This document shows positions 24,549 to 33,625 of a DNA stretch of 39,954 bases, one piece after another. The notes beneath the pieces were generated by a model. It searched no databases and was not told the DNA's origin. It worked only from the letters and a program-made list of their open reading frames with translations. The stretch lies in the NCBI RefSeq assembly GCF_007558825.1, contig NZ_VLTK01000017.1, positions 1 to 39,954 of the forward strand, read 5' to 3'. The stretch comes from Brevibacterium aurantiacum. GTDB taxonomy: Bacteria; Actinomycetota; Actinomycetes; Actinomycetales; Brevibacteriaceae. The translations under genes were made by a program, and so were the position numbers. Positions within the stretch are counted from its first letter, which is position 1, and the number at the start of each line of letters is the position of its first letter.

Positions 24549-25649
24549 CTAGAACCAGGCGAACGAGAGCTGAGAATCTTGGGCCCCCGCATCGTGAGTT
24601 GACGCCTTCGGCTTGGCTTTCACACCTTCGTCTTTGTTGTTCGTGGCTGTGTCAGAGACAGCTGCACTGCCTGTCCACAAATCCCAGGCGTACTCGCCGT
24701 CACCGGTTGAAAGAGCATCGACGATCGCATCCTTCTGGTCGACTGACAGGGTGTTGCGGCCTGACCAGGGAGTGAAGAGCGCCTGGGTGCCATCAGTGGA
24801 ATAGCCGTTGTTGTGGTCCTGCATCGCCTCGTGGATTCCCTGGGACTCGAGAACTTTACGAGCAGCGTTGCGGCGGTGGGACTTCACCGAGTTGGGAACG
24901 ACTGCCGGCGCCCCGTGGTGGGCAAGAATTGCAGTGGAGGCTTTACGGCGCAGACCGTAGGCGTTGTGCATCCCTCGTTCCTCAGCCTCGCTCAGCAAAG
25001 CCTCAGATCCTGCGACCTCCGGTGCCTCGCTGGTGAAGTAGGCCTCTTCGGCTGAGTCCACGTTCGCGGAATTGAGCTCGGCGACCAGGGTGATGTCGTC
25101 AGTGGCTGAGACTGTCATCTTCGACCGAGCCAGGCGGTCCTTGCTGGGGCGATCATGCTTGTCTTTCGAGGCCCGGACCTCTTCGGTGATGCGATCGACT
25201 TCTGACGGGCGAAGACTGCGGCCCAAGTTCTGAGACATTGCCGCTGACCTGGCGTCGATCTCCGAACGGGTCTTGATCGTGCGGTAGTCAGACCCGTTGC
25301 GGAAAGCCTCGGCAAAACAGTTCTTCACCAGCTTCGTCACATACGCCTTCGGGTTCTTCGCACGCTTTCCATCAGCAATGGATTCCATGACCTTGACGTA
25401 GGAGTTCTGCATCATCTCCTCGCGCGTGTAGTCCGGGTTCGACGAAGAGGCACCGTAGCGGCTCCAGAGGTAGTTGACCGGCTTCTCAACATGGGAGAGG
25501 TGATCGTTGGTCAGGGGCTGGCCAGCATCACCGTCGTCATCGGTGTCGACAATGAGATCGGAGACATCAGGACGCGACCGGGCCGATTGCGCGAACTGGC
25601 CGCCTTCGGGGATACCAGCCTGGACGCGGTTGGTTGTGAAAGTGCTCAT
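24549..25649 (-). CDS. Sigma-factor region 2-like protein with GIPEGGQFA tag
   Basis: The 366-residue protein opens with the tag NRVQAGIPEGGQFAQSARSRP, which recurs in the two leftward genes at 37.9-39.4 kb. Residues ~60-130 resemble a sigma-70 region 2: DYTREEMMQNSYVKVMESI, NPKAYVTKLVKNCFAEAFR, followed by a LRPSEVDRITEEVR segment like region 3. The remainder is acidic and unfolded-looking. It may recruit polymerase to the conjugation genes. ATG 25649 is chosen because the tag starts right after it and because the 12 nt TTGCCGCACGTA upstream also precede the other tagged gene at the same distance. Sigma activity is inferred from pattern only. Confidence 0.6.
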   Translation of the reverse strand: MSTFTTNRVQAGIPEGGQFAQSARSRPDVSDLIVDTDDDGDAGQPLTNDHLSHVEKPVNYLWSRYGASSSNPDYTREEMMQNSYVKVMESIADGKRAKNPKAYVTKLVKNCFAEAFRNGSDYRTIKTRSEIDARSAAMSQNLGRSLRPSEVDRITEEVRASKDKHDRPSKDRLARSKMTVSATDDITLVAELNSANVDSAEEAYFTSEAPEVAGSEALLSEAEERGMHNAYGLRRKASTAILAHHGAPAVVPNSVKSHRRNAARKVLESQGIHEAMQDHNNGYSTDGTQALFTPWSGRNTLSVDQKDAIVDALSTGDGEYAWDLWTGSAAVSDTATNNKDEGVKAKPKASTHDAGAQDSQLSFAWF

Positions 25650-25669
25650 GCCCGGTATACGTGCGGCAA
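25591..25669 (-). repeat. Duplicated 5' module (copy 1): upstream motif plus tag codons
   Basis: Matches 39345-39417 nearly throughout: TTGCCGCACGTA 8 nt before ATG, then ATGAGCA, CGCGTCCAG, and 26 identical bases coding for GIPEGGQFA. The DNA-level identity, beyond codon need, suggests duplication or gene conversion of promoter plus tag. Confidence 0.7.
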
Positions 25670-25920
25670 AATGACAAACCGTCACAGGACGCCGGTAGCT
25701 TCGCGTCAGAATTGGCCCTGATGCTGGGGTCAGGGTGGCTATACACGGTGGTGAGCCTGCTGTCGGAGGTGTCCTTCATCCGAGGTCTTGACTTAAATCA
25801 AAGGCGCTGAAATGGTATCTAAAACCGGACACAGGCTTGTACATTCGAATTTCACGCGCCAGATTTCAGGCCATGGGGTCCGTCTAGTCACAAGCTCAAA
25901 TTGAGAGGAACGTGATCGTC

Positions 25921-27562
25921 ATGGCTGATGGGCGCGACGACGTACAAGAGATTCAAGCTTGGTTGAACAGCGTTTTTGGTTCCAACTCAGAGTGGGAGAG
26001 CCTCGACGAGGATGGAATCGCTGGGTGGGGGACTATCCGAGGCATCATTCGTGGCTTGCAACTGGAGCTCGGATTCTCCGGCACTGACGTTGATGGCGTC
26101 TTCGGCAATGACCTCAAGGCTGCCGTGCCTGACCTCACGCCACCGACCAGTGAAGACCAGACATTCATCTCAATCGCGCAGTCAGCACTGCGCGTGAAAG
26201 GCTACAACGCTCCGGCTGTTGGGACGGGAGAGTTCGGCCACTTTTCCGACCTCACTGTGGAAGCACTGGGGACGATGTGCGATGACGCAAATTACCACGC
26301 AACTGAAAACGACTACGGCAACCCAGTGATCACCGACGAAATCTGGAAGGGGCTGTGCAGTCAGGACGCGTACGTCCTCGTCTCAGGTGGGGACACCGAA
26401 ATTCGGACCATCCAGAGGCGCCTAAACGGACCCGGATATCAGCCGCAGCTCGGACTCGCGCCAGCCGACGGTATTGTCACGCCACAGATGACGCGAGCAT
26501 TGATCAGCGCCGTACAGCTCATTTCAGGCATCAAGAGTCCAGACGGGTATTGGGGCGACAACACTCAGGCTGAGATCCCGTCTGTCATGACAGAGCAGGA
26601 CGATTCTTCAGGCGTTTGGGCTGATGTCTTGACTTATGGCCTTTACTTGAACGGATTCGATTTCGTGAATGTGCAGTCTCCAAACTGGATCGATTTGGAG
26701 AGGACCCTGTATCAGTTCGCGAGCTTCATGCGCCTCAACGTTATTGGGGAAGGAGTGGCGACGGAAGACATGATCACGGCTCTTTTCATTAGCCACGGAA
26801 ATCAGTCGCGCGGCTTCGACTACATCATCGCCGAGCCTGGAGAGCACGTGATGGGAATCGATCTTGCGACTCGGTTGGAAGACAAGACCGACACGTTCTC
26901 GAATGACGATGCGGTGCTGAGTTCGATGCACATCTCATTCGTTGGCCGGTATATGCAAAACGCTCCGGACCCGGTGCTCGATAAGGAGATGACTCTCGAG
27001 GAGATCGACCAGCTTCTTGAGATGACCGTTGAGGACCCCGACACCGGCATGATCATCGGCTTCGGTATCGCCCCAATATGGCAAACCTCAGCCAATGGCC
27101 CCGACTATTTCATTCCGGGGAGAGGGACCACAGACGCACAACTGGCTCACACTAGGGCTGACGCACTCGGTATGCCGGGCGACGTGACCATCTTCCTTCT
27201 ATGCAGTTGATTTCGACGCTTTCGGATCCACGATTGCGGATCTCATCGTGCCGTACTTCGAGGAGCTCAATGCTGAATCAACAGCTTTGGGCAGTAACCC
27301 GGTAGGTGTTTATGGTCCCAGAGCTGTGTGCAACGAACTTCACGACAAAGGCTTGGCCTCGGCGAGCTTCGTCGGCAACCTGTCGTACGGATGGACTGGA
27401 AATCTCGGACAGCCAATGCCAGACAACTGGGCAATCGACCAGTTCAATGAGATCGACGTCATGCTGGTCGACGATGATGACGGAACAAGCGAAACAGTCG
27501 GCGCCGACCAACTCATCCGCAATCCTGCCAACGGGAAACTGTGGACTCGTATGTCTAGGTAG
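25921..27562 (+). pseudogene. Peptidoglycan-binding plus DUF1906 (glycoside-hydrolase-like) gene, 1-nt frameshift
   Basis: The first part has three peptidoglycan-binding-like repeats (e.g. EIQAWLNSVFG...DGIAGWGTIRGI, IRTIQRRLNGPGY...DGIVTPQMTRAL) and the start of a DUF1906/Rv2525c-like domain (FVGRYMQNA, IAPIWQTSANGPDYF, DALGMPGDVTIF). The frame is lost at ~27195 (TTCCTTCTA); one base fewer would give DVTIFFYAVDFDAFGSTI and continue with the domain's end (VGVYGPRAVC, SYGWTGNLG). So 1 extra base breaks it. ATG 25921 is used; GTG 25912 also follows GAGAGGAA. It is rightward, converging with the leftward lipoprotein gene 6 nt away, an insertion into the conjugation region. A cell-wall binding or lytic role is inferred from domains. 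Confidence 0.75.
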
Positions 27563-27568
27563 TCGTGC

Positions 27569-28297
27569 CTAGCGGTTCTGATAGTAGAACTTGAGGTCAT
27601 CGAAAGCGGGGGCTCTCTTTGGCGTGCTAGGGTCCCCGCTTTCGACTTTCTGCTGACGCTTTACGTACCGGTCGGGCATCCCTTCGATACGGGCTTGTCG
27701 GATGGTGAGGCTCACTTTTCCGAAATCAGGTTCGCGATAGAACTCTTCGTCGGACGTAATCTCCCACACTGACGCCTCCTGATTGTTGCCGGCGTCGCGA
27801 TTGCCGATGAATCGCACAGTGGTGTCGAGTGCGTCCTCACAAACAGTGTGTGCTCCATCTCGGTGGATGGGTTGGAATGCAAAGCTTGTCAGGTCGTCGG
27901 CTTTCAATGGGAGGCTTGAACTCTTCAGCGCAACAAGGATAAGGCGGTTCGGGTCGAATTCGTCCGAATAGTTGTCCCATCCGTCCGAGCGAGTGTCGTC
28001 ATACGACACCTCATCCATATTTGGAGACCCGGCGAATACTGGGGAGATGTTGACATTGACGCTGCTGCTGTCAGTCCAGACGGGCTCTCTCAGGCCGTCG
28101 CCTGACTGAGAGCACGCATTATTAGGAGTCCGTGACGCTGGCGTGTCTTTGGAGGACTTCGAGTAGGTCCGCTCCTCACTCGATTCTTCTCCTTTGACGG
28201 GAGGCCCGTTGGGTTCCGGTTCCGGGGTGCACCCAGACAAGAGGGTTGATACACATGCGAGTGCGGTGAAACTTAGTGCCATTGCTCTGTACTGCAT
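27569..28297 (-). CDS. Lipoprotein of the conjugation region
   Basis: ATG 28297 begins a clear signal (LSFTALACVSTLLSGC) with lipobox LSGC; the frame is open up to TTG 28387 but the extra residues are Arg/Pro-rich and would spoil the signal. The 242-residue protein then has a Ser/Glu-rich linker and an unrecognised folded domain. It lies 95 bp after the VirB8-like stop and shares its direction, so it is probably a surface component encoded with the secretion machinery. Confidence 0.7.
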   Translation of the reverse strand: MQYRAMALSFTALACVSTLLSGCTPEPEPNGPPVKGEESSEERTYSKSSKDTPASRTPNNACSQSGDGLREPVWTDSSSVNVNISPVFAGSPNMDEVSYDDTRSDGWDNYSDEFDPNRLILVALKSSSLPLKADDLTSFAFQPIHRDGAHTVCEDALDTTVRFIGNRDAGNNQEASVWEITSDEEFYREPDFGKVSLTIRQARIEGMPDRYVKRQQKVESGDPSTPKRAPAFDDLKFYYQNR

Positions 28298-28392
28298 AAT
28301 GAGTCCACTGTACTCATTTTGTCGTGGGCGAGGGCCTGGTGGGCGACCGGTGCCGGTTCGGCGGCGCGATGACATGTTGTGGGCCAAGAAGG

Positions 28393-29016
28393 TCAGTGAT
28401 CATGGCCTTGATCAAAGAAGCCCTTCTGGGCCTCTTCGCTCGTGCCCTCACCGTCGACCAGCCACTTGTCACCAGACTTGACCACGGTGACGACTGAGAA
28501 GTCGCCTGTGAGGAAGCGGCCGCCATCGGACTCGTTGACCAGCTGATATTGGACATAGACCCGGTAGGTCTTCGCATCGTCCTTCTGGACGTAAGTGTTA
28601 TCGAACTCCGGGAACTCGCTCATATGGCGACGTTCCATTTCGCTGACCATCGTCCCACCATCATCGGGATCGACACCTTTGGTGCGGGAGTCATAGAACT
28701 TCGGAGTCGAGAACTCTTTGATGGCATCCACCCACGGATTCGGAGAATCGTCTTCGTATGACAGGCTCACGTAGGCGCGAGTGAAGTCTTTGGCGACCTC
28801 TTGAGCCGCGTCTTCTTCAGCACTGGCCGGATCCTGAGACTCCTCGGGTGCCGGTGTCGACTCCTTTTCGACATCGCCTTCAGAGATGGGAGTGGGAGCC
28901 GGGCCGGCATCCTCTTCGTCGGCCTCGGGGCCTGAGAAAACGAGGAAGGCAGCAACGATGATTGCGATGATAGCCGCTGGAATGCCGATGACGATAAGGC
29001 TTGTCTTGAAGGTCAT
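28393..29016 (-). CDS. Membrane-anchored VirB8/TcpC-like conjugation protein
   Basis: The 207-residue protein has one N-terminal TM (SLIVIGIPAAIIAIIVAAFLVF), an acidic Pro/Glu linker (~30-75) and a C-terminal alpha+beta domain (~75-200: VAKDFTRAYVSLSY, then YRVYVQYQLVNE, FSVVTVVKSGDKWLVDG). A single TM plus an NTF2-like domain ending in a KWLVDG strand is the layout of VirB8/TcpC-type proteins that link T4SS subunits outside the membrane. It overlaps the lipoprotein gene upstream by 4 nt (ATGA), so it is translationally coupled. Confidence 0.7.
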   Translation of the reverse strand: MTFKTSLIVIGIPAAIIAIIVAAFLVFSGPEADEEDAGPAPTPISEGDVEKESTPAPEESQDPASAEEDAAQEVAKDFTRAYVSLSYEDDSPNPWVDAIKEFSTPKFYDSRTKGVDPDDGGTMVSEMERRHMSEFPEFDNTYVQKDDAKTYRVYVQYQLVNESDGGRFLTGDFSVVTVVKSGDKWLVDGEGTSEEAQKGFFDQGHDH

Positions 29017-29684
29017 AGTGTTTCCTGCCTATCAGTGCGCTCGTAAGCGTCAAAATGATCAACTTGCCACGGTTGCTTGTCCTTGCCGCGGCTGATGGCC
29101 AGGTCGAGCATGAACGTAACCTCGGTCGTCTCTGAGCCCTCGATTTCCAAAATCAGGTCAAAGGTTGGCATTTTGAGGTTCTTCGCCGCGCCTTCACCGA
29201 GCTCCCCACCATCACCGACGGCGGTTGCTTCGATGCCGGTCACTTGCCCCTCATGACCGATGGCTTCGTCCCAGTCGAAGCTCTCAGGCACCGTGGGAAC
29301 GACGGCGCCCATGGATGAGAACTGGCCCTTGAGATCACCAGTCATGAGCTGCGTGCAATTGGCCACGGAATCGGAGACCGAATGCTGCTTCGCCCCATTG
29401 AAGGTGTAGAGGCAGCCGATCGCCTGCTTGGCGGCCTTGGTCTCATCTGTGCTGAGCTTCTTGACCACGGCGGGCGTAATCGACACCGGTGCCTCCTCGT
29501 CTGCCTCGCCAGTGGGATCTTCGCTTCCAGGTTGGGCCTGCGTGGCCTGTTCCGGTGTGCCGGGGTCTCGTGAGAGTGTGTCGTCATCGCCGGACTGGCA
29601 TCCGGCCAGTGCCAACGTCAGTCCGATGAGACTGGCAGCGGCTGCCAGAGGTAGGCGCTTAGTGCTTGAGTGAGAAGTGAACAT
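29013..29684 (-). CDS. Lipoprotein of the conjugation region
   Basis: ATG 29684 starts a signal peptide with lipobox LAGC (AAAASLIGLTLALAGCQSG); the frame is open further upstream but without a ribosome site. Mature protein 223 aa total, with an acidic linker and a domain containing two Cys (IGCLYTF, NCTQLM). The start overlaps the peptidoglycan hydrolase end by 26 nt and the stop overlaps the VirB8-like ATG by 4 nt, so it is one operon. Function unknown. Confidence 0.72.
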   Translation of the reverse strand: MFTSHSSTKRLPLAAAASLIGLTLALAGCQSGDDDTLSRDPGTPEQATQAQPGSEDPTGEADEEAPVSITPAVVKKLSTDETKAAKQAIGCLYTFNGAKQHSVSDSVANCTQLMTGDLKGQFSSMGAVVPTVPESFDWDEAIGHEGQVTGIEATAVGDGGELGEGAAKNLKMPTFDLILEIEGSETTEVTFMLDLAISRGKDKQPWQVDHFDAYERTDRQETL

Positions 29685-32600
29685 GGTCCTTATGATTCTG
29701 TGTTGGCGATCCGCGGTCTTCCATCTGTTTCCAGTCATCAGGGGCCTTGCCCGGATACCAGATCTTCTGATCCCAGATGACGTACTTCATGTTCAGCTCC
29801 TTGGCGTTTTGTTGCAGATACTTCGCCACTCGGTCGCCGAGCTCGGAGTCATTCTTGCCTGAGTCGTTGATCATGATGTCAAGGGCGTTGCCGGTGTAGT
29901 GGTCGGATTTGTTGCCGATCCACGATGATTTGCGCACACCGCCGAAGGACTTCAGTTCCTTTTCGTCGAACTCACCACAGATGGCTCGTGCGAGACGGAT
30001 AATGCCGGGCTGGGCGCCTTCGATCTGCTTCTCAATTCGCGGGCACTCCTCATTGCTGAGATCCCCGCTCGTGGCCTTATCGCCAGGCTCTTTGCCCGCT
30101 GTCTCGCAGGCAGCGTTGTCAGCGCCTCCATTGTCGGGCTTGGGCTTGTTCCCGCCGACCTTGGCACCGTTGGAGTTGAGGAACTCGTCAGCATCGGCAG
30201 TATTGTGCTCTCGACCTGGGCCTGTGAACTCACTGGTGCGCAACTCCAAATGCAGGTGCGGGCCAGTGCCGATGCCGGTGTTGCCGGAGACTCCGATGAT
30301 GTCGCCAGCCTGAACCTTGTCACCGACTTTGACGTTTTGCTTGTCCTGGTGGGCGTAGGCGTAGCCAAGGGTCTCGCCCTTCCACGTTCCCTTCACGATC
30401 GTGTAGTTGCCGTAGCCGTTCATCCACCCGGAGAAGGTCACTGTGCCATCGAACATGGCCGGCAGGTCGGTGCCGATGGGCATTCCGTAGTCGGTGCCTG
30501 CGTGGAATTTGCCCCAGCGGGCCTTGCGGTCAGAGGTTTTGGGGTGCTTGCCCTGAGGCTTGGCCAGCTTGCCCGAGGACTCGCCGCCGTCGCTGCCCGA
30601 GTTATCACCGGAATCTCCTGGCTCATCGGCGACAGTGTCAGCGTTGCCTCCGTCGGACTTCCCACCGGGCTCGCCACCGCCGTATTCCTTGAACTTCTTG
30701 CGGAACTCAGAGAGATAGCTCATCGTTACTGCGGGCAGATCGGGGTATTTCTGCAGATTGCCCTCACCGGAATTGTGAGCAATCATCAACGCTTCGAGCT
30801 CTGTGAGGTCTTTCGTGTAAGCGGCGCCCGGATTGGCTTTGCGCATACCGCGGACTGTGGCCAATCGCTTGTCGAAATACTTCGCCCCGTATTCGGAGTG
30901 GATGAGGGGTTCTTTGACGTCCCAGGTGCCGTTGTTGTTCTTGTCGGTGGAGAATCCGCCTCCGTAGATTTCCGTCCAGATGGCCTCATTGATCTGGAAG
31001 AGACCCCATGTGCCGCCGTTGCTGTCGCTGGCGAAGATGTCGGGACGGAAGTCGGTTTCGCGGTCCATGATGTAGGCGAAGAATGCGGCAGGGATCTTTG
31101 CCTTCGAGGATGCGGCTGCCTTCTCGATCCACGGGATTGCCTTCTTCGGCACACCCTTGCCATCAAATGATCCACCATCGCCGGAGCCTGACCCGCCTCC
31201 TGGAGGCTCGCAGTCGACGCCGAACCACCAGTTCTGGGCATTCTTAACCAGGCTCTCGGCAGTGTCCTCGATGCCAGTCAGCGGCAGCTTCTTCACCGCG
31301 TTGGTGTAGACATCGACCATTGAAGCATTCTCATCGCGGGCGGTGTCAGGAATGTAGCCTTTGCCCTTGCCATCGCGGTGTGCGCCGTGGGACAAGGTAG
31401 CGATGAGTCCCGGCTTCTTGGTGTTCTGCTTGATCTCTTTGGCGACGACTTCGGCCATGAATGTTTCAAAGGCAGCATCATTGACGAGATCGTCTTTATC
31501 GGCGCCGAGGGATTCGACCTTCTCCAGATCAACGTCGTAACTCAGCGTTCCAGTGATCTCATCATCGCTCTTGGCTGCGACGGGGACTGCAAGGGGAGCC
31601 GATGTCGGTGATTGACTCAGAGTCGTTGCAGCAATATTTGTGGGATCAAAGCTTTGAGGCTCGACAGTCTTGGGGTCCTCGTCCCCGGAATCATCGCTGT
31701 CGTCAGAGTCGTCGTCATCATCACCGCTGGGCACATCAGCAGTTTCTGGCTTGGCCCAGTACTTGTCGATGATCGACATTCCCAGCGAGAATTCAATGTC
31801 CTGACCCTTGCCGTCGAACATGTGCACGGCTTTGTTGCCCACACTTCTGGCGTGGTCGTGGATGGACTCCGTGACAGTTGTCGATGTCTCGTCGACCTTG
31901 TCCTTGATCTTGCCTTTGACCCATTTGCCGCCCTTGTAGGCGAAGACGCCTGTGTCTTTGACCTGCTCGACACCGGCTCCAGCAGCGTCACCAGAGATGG
32001 CCCGTTGGTAGTTCTCATATGTGCCGAAGGCGAATTCGCCCAGGGTTGAATCACCGATCGACTTCAGTGACGTTGTGAGCATGGTCAGGGCCATGAAACC
32101 GGCGATGAGTGCCAGAGCTCCTGCACCGGCGAGGCCGAAGATCCCGACCTTGAGGGTGTTCTTGAACGTCCGGGTCTTGAAAACGCCTTTGAGTGCGCCG
32201 ACGCTGGCTTTGACGCCGATGGTCGTCAGCTCGCCATTACCGGTCTTGGCGCCGTCGTAGGCTCCGCGCGCAGTTTCTTTGGCGACCGTGGAGATATCGG
32301 ACTTAGCTGCCTTGCCTGCCGATGTCTTCGGGTTCCACTTCGTCATCCCAGTGGCTGAAGCCATGCGGCCAGCAGGTCCGCCCAGACCCTTTGCGGGGTC
32401 GTCTAGGGCCTGATCGATGGCGGTATCGGCAGTGCCGATGACGTGAGCATCGACGGACTTCTCGCCTTTGCCAAGTGGATTGGTGGCACCTGAGCGACCC
32501 GGCGACTTGTCAGCGGGGGAGGAATCGGGTCCAGGCGAGCCCGTTGATGGTTTGGTATCGGGGGTCGAGGAGTTGGGCTTCTTCGGACTCAGCCCATCGG

Positions 32601-33096
32601 GTGTCGAGGGGATCTTGCCCTTTCCCGATTGAGCATCGGCGGAGGCGAGATCGCTGATGGCACCGGTGCCCGCGGCAAGCCCTTCACCAATGCTGTCGGT
32701 GACCTTGTCGATGCCAGTGGCGTCTGGATCCTTCGTATTGAGTTTGCCGCCCGTGGCCTGAGCCCGATCGATGTTGTCTGCTAAGTCGTTGAGGCTTCGA
32801 GTCTTGTCCCCGCTGGACGGCAGAGGAGAGGATTCCGCGGCGCCGGCAGCTTTACGTAAGCCATCGGTTGTCTTCTGCGAATCGTAGGCAGGACGGGCTG
32901 GGGTCGAGGGAGTAGAACCGCCTGGGCCGGTTGATTCCTGCCGATTCGCAGCCTCTTCGTCGAGAGCAGCCTGCTTTCGCTTCGCGCGTTCGGAGTCAGT
33001 GGGCGCAAACAGGCGACCGCTATCGCCAGAGCCGCTTGAAGTCGGCTCAGGCGCGGGTGTTGACGGCCCATTCGTCGTCTTGTCGTCGTTGGTCAA
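29659..33096 (-). CDS. Large peptidoglycan hydrolase of the T4SS: SLT + M23 + M15-like
   Basis: The 1145-residue protein has a long disordered N-terminus (~1-310, rich in Ser, Pro, Gly), a TM segment (GIFGLAGAGALALIAGFMAL, ~319-340), a spacer, then three wall-active domains. Residues ~650-800 are a lytic transglycosylase (AFFAYIMDRETDFRP, WGLFQINEAIW, GEGNLQKYPD). Residues ~860-955 are an M23 endopeptidase with HxxxD (FHAGTDYG) and HLHLE. The C-terminus (~1017-1145) is an M15/ARB-like fold with GNALDIMI and HVHFS. TTG is the start, with GAGGGGGA 5 nt upstream. Cell-wall opening is the VirB1-like role in Gram-positive conjugation; having three enzyme domains in one chain is unusual. Membrane anchor points the enzymes outward. 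Confidence 0.88.
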   Translation of the reverse strand: MTNDDKTTNGPSTPAPEPTSSGSGDSGRLFAPTDSERAKRKQAALDEEAANRQESTGPGGSTPSTPARPAYDSQKTTDGLRKAAGAAESSPLPSSGDKTRSLNDLADNIDRAQATGGKLNTKDPDATGIDKVTDSIGEGLAAGTGAISDLASADAQSGKGKIPSTPDGLSPKKPNSSTPDTKPSTGSPGPDSSPADKSPGRSGATNPLGKGEKSVDAHVIGTADTAIDQALDDPAKGLGGPAGRMASATGMTKWNPKTSAGKAAKSDISTVAKETARGAYDGAKTGNGELTTIGVKASVGALKGVFKTRTFKNTLKVGIFGLAGAGALALIAGFMALTMLTTSLKSIGDSTLGEFAFGTYENYQRAISGDAAGAGVEQVKDTGVFAYKGGKWVKGKIKDKVDETSTTVTESIHDHARSVGNKAVHMFDGKGQDIEFSLGMSIIDKYWAKPETADVPSGDDDDDSDDSDDSGDEDPKTVEPQSFDPTNIAATTLSQSPTSAPLAVPVAAKSDDEITGTLSYDVDLEKVESLGADKDDLVNDAAFETFMAEVVAKEIKQNTKKPGLIATLSHGAHRDGKGKGYIPDTARDENASMVDVYTNAVKKLPLTGIEDTAESLVKNAQNWWFGVDCEPPGGGSGSGDGGSFDGKGVPKKAIPWIEKAAASSKAKIPAAFFAYIMDRETDFRPDIFASDSNGGTWGLFQINEAIWTEIYGGGFSTDKNNNGTWDVKEPLIHSEYGAKYFDKRLATVRGMRKANPGAAYTKDLTELEALMIAHNSGEGNLQKYPDLPAVTMSYLSEFRKKFKEYGGGEPGGKSDGGNADTVADEPGDSGDNSGSDGGESSGKLAKPQGKHPKTSDRKARWGKFHAGTDYGMPIGTDLPAMFDGTVTFSGWMNGYGNYTIVKGTWKGETLGYAYAHQDKQNVKVGDKVQAGDIIGVSGNTGIGTGPHLHLELRTSEFTGPGREHNTADADEFLNSNGAKVGGNKPKPDNGGADNAACETAGKEPGDKATSGDLSNEECPRIEKQIEGAQPGIIRLARAICGEFDEKELKSFGGVRKSSWIGNKSDHYTGNALDIMINDSGKNDSELGDRVAKYLQQNAKELNMKYVIWDQKIWYPGKAPDDWKQMEDRGSPTQNHKDHVHFSLKH

Positions 33097-33142
33097 AATT
33101 CCCCCTCAACCTTGTCTATGCGCCGAATTTGGATCGCAGTGC

Positions 33143-33625
33143 TCAAACCCCCTGATATCGCTGGCCCGGCCGGATCGGGATGCCGTCGGGGAAGTAGCGG
33201 CGCCGACGCATGGCAATGAGGAAAGTCGTGAGTCGGGTGGGCACATGGTTGGATTTGGCGAGATTGCATTTGGCGCAGGCGGCGACATAGTTGTCCATCG
33301 TCGTTGCCCCTCCGCGTGACCAGGGGAAGAAGTGGTCACCGTGTTCGGCTCGGCGCCGGCACCGTGTAAGGCCGAAGAACTTCGGCATCTCGCACCGGTT
33401 CTCAGCCCGGACCATTCCCTCCCGGCGTTGGTCGGAAGTGAAGAGCCGGGTGGGGTCAGTCGTCGACGTTCGCCGTGCGATGGTTCGGGCAAAGATGATC
33501 ACGGCGAGAACAGCCACCAGCAGGAGCGTTGCCATCGTGTGTGCTGACAACCAGGTGATCGCCGTTCCAATGACGTCGATGAGGCTACCGGCTCGGTCGA
33601 TGAGGGCATCGATGTCGAGATCCAT
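33143..33625 (-). CDS. Membrane-anchored HNH endonuclease-like protein
   Basis: The 160-residue protein has a TM segment (ATLLLVAVLAVIIFARTIA, ~33-51) and a C-terminal HNH motif: CEMPKFFG, EHGDHFFPWSRGG, NYVAACAKCNLAKS, with the CxxC second pair and His residues of HNH metal sites. The ATG overlaps the upstream stop (TGATG at 33627-33623), so it is coupled. A membrane-fixed nuclease in a T4SS operon might degrade or trim DNA at the channel or at the cell wall. The role is inference; the motif is seen. An alternative GTG lies one codon upstream. Confidence 0.72.
   Translation of the reverse strand: MDLDIDALIDRAGSLIDVIGTAITWLSAHTMATLLLVAVLAVIIFARTIARRTSTTDPTRLFTSDQRREGMVRAENRCEMPKFFGLTRCRRRAEHGDHFFPWSRGGATTMDNYVAACAKCNLAKSNHVPTRLTTFLIAMRRRRYFPDGIPIRPGQRYQGV

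Noticed and set aside
30205..31170. 321-aa rightward ORF
   Set aside because: Lies within the peptidoglycan hydrolase gene on the opposite strand; no motif.
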